DNA from: an uncultured Hyphomicrobiales bacterium
GTDB lineage: Bacteria > Pseudomonadota > Alphaproteobacteria > Rhizobiales > Beijerinckiaceae
Direction: 5' to 3'
NCBI GenBank assembly: GCA_903931945.1
Contig: CAIZEI010000159.1
Span: 1-52,840, forward strand
DNA length: 52,840 nucleotides
Part shown: one piece after another, positions 32,928 through 40,856 of the stretch
Numbering within the stretch: position 1 is the first letter of the stretch
Layout of the letters: each line of letters starts with the position of its first letter
Notes under the pieces: model-generated
Database searches by the model: none
The model's input: only the letters and a program-made list of their open reading frames with translations
What the model was told of the DNA's origin: nothing
Position numbers and translations under genes: made by a program

Positions 32928-34319
32928 GTGAAACTGCCTGTCGAGTTGGGTCCGATCCATTTTGTGGGCATTGGCGGCATCGGCATGTCCGGCATCGCCG
33001 AGGTGCTGCTCAATCTGGGCTACCGTGTGCAGGGTTCGGACGCCAGCGAAAGCGCCAATGTCAAACGTCTGCGCGACAAGGGCGCCGAGGTTTTTATCGG
33101 TCACCACGCCGGCAATCTGGGCGCGGCGGCCGTTGTTGTCGTTTCGACCGCCATCCGTCGCGACAACGCTGAACTCGTGGCGGCGCGCGAAAGGCGCTTG
33201 CCTGTTGTGCGCCGCGCTGAAATGCTGGCCGAATTGATGCGGCTGAAGCAATGTGTCGCCATTGCCGGCACGCATGGCAAGACAACAACAACGTCGATGG
33301 TTGCGACCCTGCTGGACAAGGGCGGGTTCGATCCGACCGTTATCAATGGCGGCATTATCAACGCTTATGGCACAAATGCGCGCCTCGGCGCTGGCCAGTG
33401 GATGGTGGTTGAGGCCGACGAGAGCGATGGAACGTTCCTGAAACTGCCTGCCGATATCGCCATCGTCACCAATATCGACCCCGAACATCTCGACCATTTC
33501 GGAACGTTCGAGGCCGTCAAAGAGGCCTTTCTGAATCTTGTGGAAAACCTGCCGTTTTACGGTTTTGCAGTGATGTGTCTCGACCATCCTACCGTGCAGG
33601 AGCTGGTCGGGCGTATCGAAGATCGGCGCGTCATCACCTATGGCGAGAACCCGCAGGCGGATGTGCGCCTGCTCGATGTGAATCTTGTCGGGGGCGTCAG
33701 CCGTTTCAACGTGATTGTGCGCGACCGCAAGGCCTCAAGCGCCATCTATCTTGAAGACATTGTGCTGCCGATGCCCGGCCATCACAACGCCCTCAACGCA
33801 ACCGCCGCGATCGCCGTCGCGATCGAACTCGGCATGAGCGTAGATGCTATCCGCGCGGCGCTGGCCGGGTTTGGCGGCGTCAAGCGCCGCTTCACGCGAA
33901 CCGGCGCGTTTCATGGCGCCGAGGTGTTTGACGATTATGCGCATCACCCTGTCGAGATTTCCGCCGTGCTGCGCGCCGCCCGCGCATCGACGAAGGGGCA
34001 GGTGATCGCCATCGTGCAGCCGCATCGCTACACCCGCCTGCAATCCCTGTTCGAGCAATTCTCGACATGTTTTAACGATGCCGACGCGGTTGTCGTCGCC
34101 GATGTCTATCCGGCTGGCGAAAAGCCGATCGAGGGGGTCGACAAGGCGGCGCTCGCCGCCGCCATCAAGGCGCATGGCCATCGCAACGTGGCGGCGCTGG
34201 AAGGCCCCGAGGGGCTGCCTGAGTTGATAGGCGCGCTCGCCAGGCCGGGCGATTACGTGGTGTTTCTGGGCGCTGGCAGCATCACGCAATGGGCCTATGC
34301 GCTGCCAGGGCAGGCGTAG
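32928..34319 (+). CDS. murC: UDP-N-acetylmuramate--L-alanine ligase MurC
   Basis: A 463-residue Mur ligase performing the first peptide addition, L-Ala onto UDP-MurNAc. Signatures are [18 protein letters not shown] at the N-terminus, [18 protein letters not shown] (ATP loop), [12 protein letters not shown] and [18 protein letters not shown] at 32928 is the start, with AAGGA 7 bp upstream. It is followed by an inserted VapBC module and a methyltransferase relic instead of murB, which lies 1.4 kb further on. Confidence 0.95.
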   Translation: MKLPVELGPIHFVGIGGIGMSGIAEVLLNLGYRVQGSDASESANVKRLRDKGAEVFIGHHAGNLGAAAVVVVSTAIRRDNAELVAARERRLPVVRRAEMLAELMRLKQCVAIAGTHGKTTTTSMVATLLDKGGFDPTVINGGIINAYGTNARLGAGQWMVVEADESDGTFLKLPADIAIVTNIDPEHLDHFGTFEAVKEAFLNLVENLPFYGFAVMCLDHPTVQELVGRIEDRRVITYGENPQADVRLLDVNLVGGVSRFNVIVRDRKASSAIYLEDIVLPMPGHHNALNATAAIAVAIELGMSVDAIRAALAGFGGVKRRFTRTGAFHGAEVFDDYAHHPVEISAVLRAARASTKGQVIAIVQPHRYTRLQSLFEQFSTCFNDADAVVVADVYPAGEKPIEGVDKAALAAAIKAHGHRNVAALEGPEGLPELIGALARPGDYVVFLGAGSITQWAYALPGQA

Positions 34320-34337
34320 CGCAAGCGACGAAAAGGC

Positions 34338-34366
34338 TTGCGGCGCCATATGGACTAGTCTAGACT
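34338..34366 (+). promoter_or_regulatory. Candidate promoter of the second vapBC module
   Basis: TTGCGG at 34338-34343 and TAGACT at 34361-34366 are 17 bp apart. The -10 element lies at the centre of the palindrome at 34348-34375, so antitoxin binding would block it. It would also transcribe into murB downstream. Confidence 0.45.
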
Positions 34367-34375
34367 AGTCCATAT
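34348..34375. promoter_or_regulatory. 28-bp perfect palindrome, operator of the second VapBC module
   Basis: The left arm ATATGGACTAGTCT is followed without a spacer by its exact complement. Within it, GACTAGTC, itself a palindrome, occurs at 34353-34360 and 34363-34370, one helical turn (10 bp) apart, so two dimers could bind side by side on the same face. It lies 20 bp before the antitoxin start. Confidence 0.8.
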
Positions 34376-34394
34376 CATCGTTGAGACTCCGACT

Positions 34395-34658
34395 ATGTGG
34401 ACCGTCCAGAACGCCAAGGCAAAACTCTCGGAAGTTCTGCGTCTTGCCAAAGCAGGCGAGCCTCAAATCATCGGCGCGAGCGACCCCTGCGTCGTGCTGT
34501 CCATAGCCGAATATCGCCGGCTGACGGACAAGGGTCCAGAACAGAAAACCGAACCCGTCCATCTCGGGCGCTGGCTGCTCGCCAACATTCCACGCGGCCT
34601 CGACATCGAGGTTCCGCCGCGCGATGACAATCGCCCCGATCCTTTCGCCGACGTTTGA
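34395..34658 (+). CDS. Phd/YefM-type antitoxin (second module)
   Basis: An 87-residue antitoxin: MWTVQNAKAKLSEVLRLAKAGEPQIIG is the typical Phd/YefM N-terminal DNA-binding unit and CVVLSIAEYRRLTDKG follows as in the family. The C-terminal half (PVHLGRWLLANIPRGLDIEVP) matches the toxin-binding tail of VapB-like partners. It is 9 bp upstream of the toxin gene and follows the 28-bp palindrome. The module stands within the dcw cluster between murC and murB and is likely acquired. Confidence 0.88.
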   Translation: MWTVQNAKAKLSEVLRLAKAGEPQIIGASDPCVVLSIAEYRRLTDKGPEQKTEPVHLGRWLLANIPRGLDIEVPPRDDNRPDPFADV

Positions 34659-34667
34659 TCGACACGC

Positions 34668-35090
34668 ATGGCGCAAATTTTTCTTGATACCAATGTCATT
34701 TCCGAAATTTCGCGCAAACTGCCCGCGCCTGGAGTGATTGCCTTTTTCGAACGGGAAAGCGACCTTTGGCTGAGTTGTTTTGTACTCCACGAACTCGTCC
34801 ACGGATTTGAGCGATTGCCCGAAGGAGACCGTAAGCGGCAGTTGGCCGATCGAACGCAAGCGGTCGCTTTCGAGTTCGCCGGACGCATCGCGCCGGCGGA
34901 CGAATGTGTCGCTGAAATTTCGGGGCGATTGCGAGGTCAGGCCGCCCGCTTGGGCCGGGTGCTTCATCCCATCGACGCAATCATGGCCGCGACAGCGCTC
35001 GCCCGCGACGCTATACTGGCGACGCGCAATACACGCGATTTCGACGGGCTGGGCGTGAAGCTGATCAATCCGTGGGAGGCAAGCCCGTGA
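34668..35090 (+). CDS. vapC: VapC-type PIN-domain toxin (second module)
   Basis: A 140-residue PIN-domain ribonuclease. Acidic site residues are Asp7 in IFLDTNVISE, Glu in LHELVHGFERL, Asp in LHPIDAIMAATAL and the Asp of TRNTRDFDGLGV. The C-terminal NTRDFDGLGVKLINPWE is the usual end of FitB/VapC-like proteins. All four positions are intact. The stop overlaps the GTG of the methyltransferase relic (GTGA). It is paired with the antitoxin directly upstream. Confidence 0.9.
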   Translation: MAQIFLDTNVISEISRKLPAPGVIAFFERESDLWLSCFVLHELVHGFERLPEGDRKRQLADRTQAVAFEFAGRIAPADECVAEISGRLRGQAARLGRVLHPIDAIMAATALARDAILATRNTRDFDGLGVKLINPWEASP

Positions 35091-35700
35091 TTGCGACGCC
35101 AAAGGGCAACACGCTCTACTACGGCGATAATCTTGCGATCCTGCGCGAGCATATCGCCAGCGAAAGCGTCGATCTCATCTATCTCGATCCGCCGTTCAAT
35201 TCGAACGCGACCTACAATGTGTTGTTCAAGGCGCCGGACAACTCGCGGCCCAGGACAAATACGAATTCCAGAAATGGGCTCTCTCGATGATCGAGGCGCA
35301 ACCCTACAAGGGCGGCAAGAAAGGTGGCGATGGCGGCGTCGATGGCTATCTCTATTTCAAGCCCGATGGCAAAAGGACCGAGAAAGCCATCGTCTCCGTC
35401 AAGGGCGGCCAGATCCTGACGCCCGCCATGGTGAAAGATCTGATTGTCACCGTCGATCAGGAAGGCGCTGAAATGGGCGTGTTCCTGACGCTTGAGCCGC
35501 CGACCAGGGGCATGGTGGCGCAAGCCGCCGCCGCCGGCCTTTACAAGACCGAATACGGGACTTTCCCCAAAATCCAGATCGTCGCGGTCGATCAACTGTT
35601 CGCGCCGGTCAATCCGGTGAAAATGCCCTGGCAGGACACGTCAGCCTTCAAGAAAGCAAAACTCGAAAAGACTGAAAAGCAGGACGAGTTCGACCTTTGA
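35087..35700 (+). pseudogene. Internally deleted DNA methyltransferase with Mrr-like C-terminal domain
   Basis: The first part (GTG at 35087, GGGAGG before it) reads LYYGDNLAILREHI and VDLIYLDPPFNSNATYNVLF, the N-terminus and motif IV (DPPF) of an N4/N6 DNA methyltransferase. After KAPDN the frame leaves the family. A different frame then gives AQDKYEFQKWALSMIEAQPY and a restriction-endonuclease-like domain (GGDGGVDGYLYF, then AIVSVKGG with the conserved Lys) to the stop at 35700. Several hundred codons, including the rest of the catalytic domain and the SAM-binding motif, are missing at the junction near 35228-35250. The piece is a relic; its stop overlaps the murB TTG. Confidence 0.8.
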
Positions 35701-36620
35701 CCGATTTTCCGGACATAACTCCCGCCATACGGGCCCGCGCTCCAGACCTGCGCGGACGCCTGCAAGCCAATGCGCCGCTTGCGCCCTACAGCTGGTTCCG
35801 CGTGGGCGGGCCGGCGCAGGCGCTGTTTTCACCCGCCGATGAGTCCGATCTTGCATATTTTCTGAGCCTGCTGCCGGTGGACATGCCGGTGACAACCGTA
35901 GGACTCGGCTCCAACCTGATTGTGCGCGACGGCGGCGTTCCCGGTGTGGTCATCCGCCTCGGCGGCAAGGCGTTTGGCGCGGTTGAGGTTTTGCCGGGCG
36001 AAAAAATCCGCGCGGGCGCGGCGGTCCCCGACATGCGGCTTGCGCGCGCTGCGGCTGAAGCAGGGATCGCCGGGCTCGAATTTTATTGCGGCATTCCCGG
36101 CTCGATCGGCGGCGCGCTGCGCATGAACGCGGGCGCCCATGGCGGCGAGACCACGGATGTGTTGATCGAGGCGCGGGGCGTCGATCGCGCCGGACGCATT
36201 CGCGTGTTTTCCCACGCTGATATGGGCTTTTCCTATCGCCACAGCCAGGCGCCGGACGATGTCATCTTTACTTCGGCGCTGTTTCAGGGCCGGGCGGGCG
36301 AGGCTGCGACCATTGCAGCCGAAATGAGCCGCATCACAGCGGCGAGGGAAGCGGCGCAACCCATTCGTGAGAAAACCGGCGGTTCGACCTTCGCCAATCC
36401 CAAACCGCAAAGCGCGTGGAAAGTGATTGACGCGGCGGGCTGTCGCGGCCTCCTGCGCGGCGATGCCGAGGTCAGCCCGATGCATTGCAATTTCCTGATC
36501 AATCGCGGCGCAGCCACTGCCGCGGATATTGAGGGCCTCGGCGAAGAGGTCCGGCGCCGGGTGAAAGAGCACAGCGGCGTCGACCTTCGCTGGGAAATCC
36601 GGCGTATCGGAATCCCCTGA
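35697..36620 (+). CDS. murB: UDP-N-acetylenolpyruvoylglucosamine reductase MurB
   Basis: A 307-residue FAD enzyme that reduces UDP-GlcNAc-enolpyruvate to UDP-MurNAc. Conserved pieces are [26 protein letters not shown] and [19 protein letters not shown] (FAD binding), [10 protein letters not shown] with the proton-donor Ser, and [11 protein letters not shown]. The start is a TTG overlapping the stop of the methyltransferase relic (TTGA) and no separate ribosome site is obvious, so its expression may depend on translation arriving from the inserted DNA. It ends the dcw cluster here; a convergent methyltransferase gene ends 13 bp downstream. Confidence 0.94.
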   Translation: MTDFPDITPAIRARAPDLRGRLQANAPLAPYSWFRVGGPAQALFSPADESDLAYFLSLLPVDMPVTTVGLGSNLIVRDGGVPGVVIRLGGKAFGAVEVLPGEKIRAGAAVPDMRLARAAAEAGIAGLEFYCGIPGSIGGALRMNAGAHGGETTDVLIEARGVDRAGRIRVFSHADMGFSYRHSQAPDDVIFTSALFQGRAGEAATIAAEMSRITAAREAAQPIREKTGGSTFANPKPQSAWKVIDAAGCRGLLRGDAEVSPMHCNFLINRGAATAADIEGLGEEVRRRVKEHSGVDLRWEIRRIGIP

Positions 36621-36633
36621 GACCAGCCGCGCC

Positions 36634-37239
36634 TTATTTTACGGCGACAAGATCGATGACAGCCGCCATGCCTGCGTGGCCGCCGCCTTCTGACATCATG
36701 GTCTCGTATTCGCGGATCAGCACTTTGGAAAAGCCGCCAAATTCGCTTTCCAGCAAATCCATTGTGGTGAGCTGCGAGAGCTCCTTCGGGCCGCCGGTGC
36801 CATAGTCGAGCTGTTTGGGCGTATAGCCTTCCAGCAGCAACAGACCGCCTGTCTTCAGCGCCTTGCGAATGCCGGCGAATTTGCCCTTGCGTTGGTCCGG
36901 CGTCGAGAATTGCGTGAAGATGTCCGCAATGACGTCGTAGTCTTCCGCAGGCCAATTCCATGTGTGGACATCGGCGAGTTCAGTGCGCAAATTCACGCCG
37001 CGTCTGGCCGCCAGAGCCAGGGCCTTTTTCTGACCGTTGGGCGAGAAATCCAGCGACAGCGTGTCAAGCCCGCATTCAGCGAGAAACACGCCGTTGCGGC
37101 CTTCGCCGTCAGCGACGGCGAGCGCCTTGCCCGACTTTGGCAGGCGATGTCTTTGCGAGGCGAGAAACACATTCGGCGCTTCGCCAAAGATATATTCAGG
37201 AACCGCGAAACGGCCCTGCCAGCGATCGAATTCGGACAT
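36634..37239 (-). CDS. SAM-dependent methyltransferase (TehB-like), unknown substrate
   Basis: A 201-residue class I methyltransferase. The N-terminus FDRWQGRFAVPEYIFGEAPN is followed by motif I in the degenerate form ALAVADGEGRNGVFLA, an acidic LSLDFSPNG and the later DYDVIADIFTQFS. This architecture resembles TehB and related small-molecule methyltransferases, in which GxGxG is often replaced as here. The ATG at 37239 is preferred because GGAG lies 6 bp upstream; one 12 bp earlier is possible. It is convergent with murB and unlikely to belong to cell-wall synthesis. Confidence 0.75.
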   Translation of the reverse strand: MSEFDRWQGRFAVPEYIFGEAPNVFLASQRHRLPKSGKALAVADGEGRNGVFLAECGLDTLSLDFSPNGQKKALALAARRGVNLRTELADVHTWNWPAEDYDVIADIFTQFSTPDQRKGKFAGIRKALKTGGLLLLEGYTPKQLDYGTGGPKELSQLTTMDLLESEFGGFSKVLIREYETMMSEGGGHAGMAAVIDLVAVK

Positions 37240-37352
37240 GCATTGCTCCATTGCGCGGAATTGTATCTAGCGGGAAAAGGAGTGGAAACCTAGCGGGATG
37301 AAATGTTGCGGAGGGCGTCTGACCACGCTACCGCTTTATGGTCGCATTGGCC

Positions 37353-37598
37353 ATGAACAGTTTCACGCATGACGGCTTTGTCGCCGAACTCGAGATCGAT
37401 CAGGAAGCCCGGATCATCCATGGCCGCGTGGTCAACGCACGCGCCGTGCTGACCTTCGAGGCCGAAGCGCCGGGCGGCCTGCGAGCCGTCTTCGCGGACA
37501 CGATTGCCGACGACCGCGACTGGTGCATGGAGCGCGGCGATGAAACTGAAAAGGCCTATTCGGGCACGCTGACTCTGCGCATCCCGCCGCAAAAAAAT
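37353..37598 (+). pseudogene. hicB: Truncated hicB antitoxin
   Basis: The first 80 residues (FTHDGFVAELEIDQEARI, HGRVVNARAVLTFEAEA and GDETEKAYSGTLTLRIPP) match the N-terminal RNase-H-like fold of chromosomal HicB antitoxins. At the point where a ribbon-helix-helix DNA-binding domain should begin, the frame runs through a poly-A run into the antisense of the next gene and stays open to 38072, giving about 160 meaningless residues. No HicA gene is intact upstream. The gene has lost its end, probably by a deletion that joined it to the convergent gene. It may still be expressed, but DNA binding should be lost. Confidence 0.65.
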
Positions 37599-37601
37599 CG
37601 C

Positions 37602-38201
37602 TCAGTTTCCCGGTTTGACCGGCAACAACGGCGCTGGCATGGGCGCAAAATCGAAATGTTGCGGCGCATTGGCGAGAAATTCGGGATCGACCGGTTGCGA
37701 TCCCTCGCGCGAGACTTCGCCGGTTGGAGGCGCGGTTTCATTGGTCGTCTGGCCGCCGGGCGGGGCGTCGTCGTCATCGGTTTCAATGTCTTTGGCCGTG
37801 CCTTCCTGCGCCTTGCCAGCGACGATTTCAGACCGGGCCTTCTCGGCTTTTTCCGCCAGGGGTTCGGTATATCTGATCTTGTAGGAGCGCGGCACACCGG
37901 ACGGCACATTGTTCGCGTCGAGTTCCTCGACCCACAAATAGATCGCGCCCGGTTCATTGTAAGCGCGGCTTGGTTCGACAACGCGCGTCCAGAGCAATTG
38001 AAAACGGCCTGGCAACGGCCGCGCGGCGGGCCAGCCCAGCATGTCCCGGGTCTGTTCAAACGCGATGATTGAAAAACCTGTCGTGACAATGATCACGCAA
38101 GCCTTGATCCACCAGCGGTAGGGCGTGCGCAGCGACATCAAAAGGAGTAGAAACGCCAGCACTGCATAGGCGATCGACAGCGCAGCGATCGTGAAGGTCA
38201 T
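37602..38201 (-). CDS. Unknown membrane protein, third gene of the proton-channel set
   Basis: A 199-residue protein that I cannot assign to a family. Two hydrophobic segments (AALSIAYAVLAFLLLLMSL and WWIKACVIIVTTGFSIIAFE) are followed by a soluble part with DMLGWPAARPLPGRFQLLW and IYLWVEELDANN, then a long acidic/Pro-rich low-complexity tail (DIETDDDDAPPGG) up to residue 199. It lies 10 bp after the TolR-like gene and is co-directional, so it is likely a partner of the channel proteins. Its stop abuts the truncated hicB on the other strand. Confidence 0.7.
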   Translation of the reverse strand: MTFTIAALSIAYAVLAFLLLLMSLRTPYRWWIKACVIIVTTGFSIIAFEQTRDMLGWPAARPLPGRFQLLWTRVVEPSRAYNEPGAIYLWVEELDANNVPSGVPRSYKIRYTEPLAEKAEKARSEIVAGKAQEGTAKDIETDDDDAPPGGQTTNETAPPTGEVSREGSQPVDPEFLANAPQHFDFAPMPAPLLPVKPGN

Positions 38202-38211
38202 GGGGGCGCCC

Positions 38212-38841
38212 TCACTTGCCGCCGCGTTTGGTCGAGCGCGTCAACTCGATCAATGATTTCTCGCGATGGTTGATATCGGTGACATCGCCATTCTGCGCGA
38301 CGAGGAAGCGCACCGCCGTCCGCTCCTGGCCCGTGTGGTCAAGATCGATCGTATCGTAATGCACGACCTGGACAGTGGGATTGAGTTTTTCAACCTTGAC
38401 TGACACAGGCACCGGCTTGCCTGTGGTCGCAAGATAGTGATTCACATTGACAGTATATTCGCCGGGCACAATGCCGCGAACGCTGACAGTCTCCTCGCGG
38501 ATCGGCGAGGTCATCTTGCGTCCATTGACCATGATGAAATCATTGGCGCCGCCGCGGTCGTCTCGTTCCAGAACCAGAAAGCCCGCCTCGCGCTGGTGGA
38601 ACCAGGCGATGTTGCCGACGGGGTCCTCGACATAAAGGTCCATGTCGTCAGGATGGTTATCGGGCCATGACATCGTGATCAGGAACTCGGCCTTGGTGTC
38701 GATCTTCCCGGCCTTCGCTTCAGGATTGATCGCCAGCAGCGCAATGAAAAACAGGAACGCGACGACCTGCAAAGCCTTGAACAGCATGACGCTGAAGGGA
38801 TCGAACGGCTCCTCGCGGGGATAGAGCGAAAAATCATCCAT
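38212..38841 (-). CDS. ExbD/MotB-position membrane protein with a large periplasmic domain
   Basis: A 209-residue protein: a short cytoplasmic N-terminus, one membrane helix (SVMLFKALQVVAFLFFIALL) and a periplasmic domain. An Asp (residue 14, in PFDPFSVML) stands at the membrane border where ExbD/TolR/MotB proteins keep their proton-carrying Asp. The periplasmic part (SWPDNHPDDMDLYVEDPVGN, ERDDRGGANDF and IVPGEYTVNVNHY) resembles DUF2135-like beta-sandwich domains rather than a peptidoglycan-binding domain. The ATG at 38841 overlaps the stop of the TolQ-like gene by 8 bp; the open frame upstream of it is antisense-like. I infer a stator subunit. Confidence 0.65.
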   Translation of the reverse strand: MDDFSLYPREEPFDPFSVMLFKALQVVAFLFFIALLAINPEAKAGKIDTKAEFLITMSWPDNHPDDMDLYVEDPVGNIAWFHQREAGFLVLERDDRGGANDFIMVNGRKMTSPIREETVSVRGIVPGEYTVNVNHYLATTGKPVPVSVKVEKLNPTVQVVHYDTIDLDHTGQERTAVRFLVAQNGDVTDINHREKSLIELTRSTKRGGK

Positions 38842-39598
38842 GCGCGTTGCGGTCCAGAACCGGGACGACAAAAACCTCGGTGATTTCGGTCGCCAGCGCG
38901 AAGAGCCGCGCCGTTGCGCCATCGAGCATGTTGTATTGAATCTTGACGAGGATCGAGCCGACAAGTCCGCTCAGCGTGGTGTACATCGCCACAGCCATGC
39001 CATCGCTCATCAGGCTCATCGAACTGCGCAACGCTCCCTGATTGGAAGCGTCAAGCCCGGCAATCGGCGCCAGCATCATGATGAAGCCGATGATCGTGCC
39101 GAGCAGGCCCAGTTTCATCAGGGAATCGCTGGCGAAAGAGCCGAGCAGGTTGGGGCCGCGCAGATGATCGACGAGGCCGCGCAACAACAGGGTCTGGTCG
39201 AGCCGACCGCCCCCCTGCAAGCCGGATTTCAGCACGAGATTGCGGATATGGTCGGTGACCGCGCCCGGAGGCAGCCTCTCGCCCGTATCCGCGATGACAT
39301 TGCGTCCTGCGACAGTGAGGTTGCGCGCGCCCGCCGACACGATCGCCTCGATGCGCCGGGCTGTATCGAGTTCTCTGGAAATGACATTGGTGCGCCACAG
39401 ACAATGCAACGTTGTGGCGAGGTAAAGCAACGAAATGATCAGCGATATATTCGTGCGGTCGCTCGTGAGCATCAGCCGGAACAGACCGAACCGCCACAGC
39501 AGGACAAAGCCGAAAACGCTGAATCCGGTAAAAACAAGCCAGCGCAGCAGGGGCGTTCGCTCATCGCCCTGTACTGACACGATTGCGCTGGCTGTCAT
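38834..39598 (-). CDS. MotA/TolQ/ExbB-type proton-channel family protein
   Basis: A 254-residue membrane protein with hydrophobic segments near residues 18-38 and 48-68 and the conserved C-terminal pair (LMKLGLLGTIIGFIMMLAPI and MAVAMYTTLSGLVGSILVKI). The G-L-L-GT-x-x-G pattern in the third segment and the Thr/Gly-rich fourth segment are the hallmarks of MotA/TolQ/ExbB channels. Such proteins form pentameric stators that use the proton-motive force to move a partner. Here the partners are the two following genes, not TolR/TolA or TonB. The target of the motor is unknown. Confidence 0.8.
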   Translation of the reverse strand: MTASAIVSVQGDERTPLLRWLVFTGFSVFGFVLLWRFGLFRLMLTSDRTNISLIISLLYLATTLHCLWRTNVISRELDTARRIEAIVSAGARNLTVAGRNVIADTGERLPPGAVTDHIRNLVLKSGLQGGGRLDQTLLLRGLVDHLRGPNLLGSFASDSLMKLGLLGTIIGFIMMLAPIAGLDASNQGALRSSMSLMSDGMAVAMYTTLSGLVGSILVKIQYNMLDGATARLFALATEITEVFVVPVLDRNAHG

Positions 39599-39728
39599 AA
39601 TCCCCCCGACACTGCGTTGCTGCGCCCCGCGCTCTTGCGAGAGGAATTCAATTTCCGCAAATGTGCGCTTTGGCGCGCGGCTGTCAAGGCGCCGCCCGGA
39701 ATCGGCCGATGCGAGGCGTGGGGATCCC

Positions 39729-40802
39729 TCACGTATCGCTCGCCGCCATGAGTTCGGCCTGATGCTCGGTAATCAGGGGATCGATGACATCGTCAAGCGC
39801 CTCGCCTGTTATCACCTTGTCGAGCTTGTAAAGCGTCAGGTTGATGCGGTGATCGGTGACGCGGCCTTGTGGAAAATTATAGGTGCGGATGCGTTCGGAG
39901 CGATCGCCCGACCCCACTTGCGATTTGCGATTGGCGGCGCGTTCAGCGTCCAGCTTTTGCCGTTGCGCATCATAGAGCCTGGCCTTCATCAGCATCAGCG
40001 CGCGCGCCTTGTTCTTGTGCTGGGAGCGCTCGTCCTGAACAAAAACAACCGTGTTGGTGGGCAGGTGGGTGATGCGAATGGCCGATTCAGTCTTGTTGAC
40101 GTGCTGGCCGCCCGCGCCCTGCGCGCGCATGGTGTCTATTTTCAGGTCTGTCTCGTTCAATTCAATATCGACATCTTCTGCGAGCGGCATAACGGCGACG
40201 GTCGCTGCGGATGTGTGCACGCGGCCTTGTGTTTCGGTCGCCGGCACGCGCTGCACGCGATGCACGCCCGATTCGAATTTGAGCCGCGCGAACACGCCAC
40301 GACCGTTCACCTCTGCGATAATTTCCTTGTAGCCTCCAGCCGTTCCTTCGCTCGCCGAAATGATGTCGACGCTCCAGCGGCGGGCCTCGGCATAGCGCTG
40401 ATACATGCGGAAGAGGTCGCCTGCGAACAAAGCGGCCTCATCGCCGCCTGTGCCGGCGCGCACTTCGAGAATGGCGCTGCCTTCGTCCGCAGAGTCCTTT
40501 GGCAGCAGCGCGATCCGGATTTGCTGCTCAAGCGCGGCGATGGCGACGTCCGCGCCGGCTTTTTCTTCTTCGGCCAGGGCATGCAGATCGGCGTCAATCG
40601 CCTTGTCCGCGAGCATCGCCTCGACGCCGGCCAGATCGGTCTGCGCCATGCGCCAGTTGCGGATGGCGTCCACCACTGGCCCCAGTTCGGACAATTCCCG
40701 CGACAGGCCGGAAAACTCAGCCCCGCCGGCGCCAGCCGCCAGCCTTGCCTCGATTTCCTCGTGGCGCCGCAGGATCAGATTCAATTTGTCATTGGGAAGC
40801 AT
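39729..40802 (-). CDS. prfA: Peptide chain release factor 1
   Basis: A 357-residue class I release factor recognising UAA and UAG. The codon-recognition tripeptide PAT is in [16 protein letters not shown], and the peptidyl-tRNA hydrolysis motif GGQ in [15 protein letters not shown]. The C-terminal [17 protein letters not shown] is standard. ATG at 40802 ([11 protein letters not shown]) gives the usual length; one five codons earlier also exists. It is 54 bp after ptsP on the same strand. No prmC gene follows it here. Confidence 0.95.
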   Translation of the reverse strand: MLPNDKLNLILRRHEEIEARLAAGAGGAEFSGLSRELSELGPVVDAIRNWRMAQTDLAGVEAMLADKAIDADLHALAEEEKAGADVAIAALEQQIRIALLPKDSADEGSAILEVRAGTGGDEAALFAGDLFRMYQRYAEARRWSVDIISASEGTAGGYKEIIAEVNGRGVFARLKFESGVHRVQRVPATETQGRVHTSAATVAVMPLAEDVDIELNETDLKIDTMRAQGAGGQHVNKTESAIRITHLPTNTVVFVQDERSQHKNKARALMLMKARLYDAQRQKLDAERAANRKSQVGSGDRSERIRTYNFPQGRVTDHRINLTLYKLDKVITGEALDDVIDPLITEHQAELMAASDT

Positions 40803-40856
40803 TTGGAGCCAATACATCGACAGAGGCAGGGGAGGCGAAGCGGGCGAGAAGGCCCG

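Noticed and set aside
37301..37376. Possible HicA remnant before the truncated hicB (a short frame reading RLTTLPLYGRIGHEQFHA)
   Set aside because: Only the few residues RLTTLPLYG resemble a HicA segment, and the end does not fit; this is too little to call a relic.
37602..39598. Zorya-type anti-phage system
   Set aside because: The channel and single-helix pair superficially resemble ZorA/ZorB, but the second protein has no OmpA-like peptidoglycan-binding domain and no ZorC/ZorD/ZorE gene is present.
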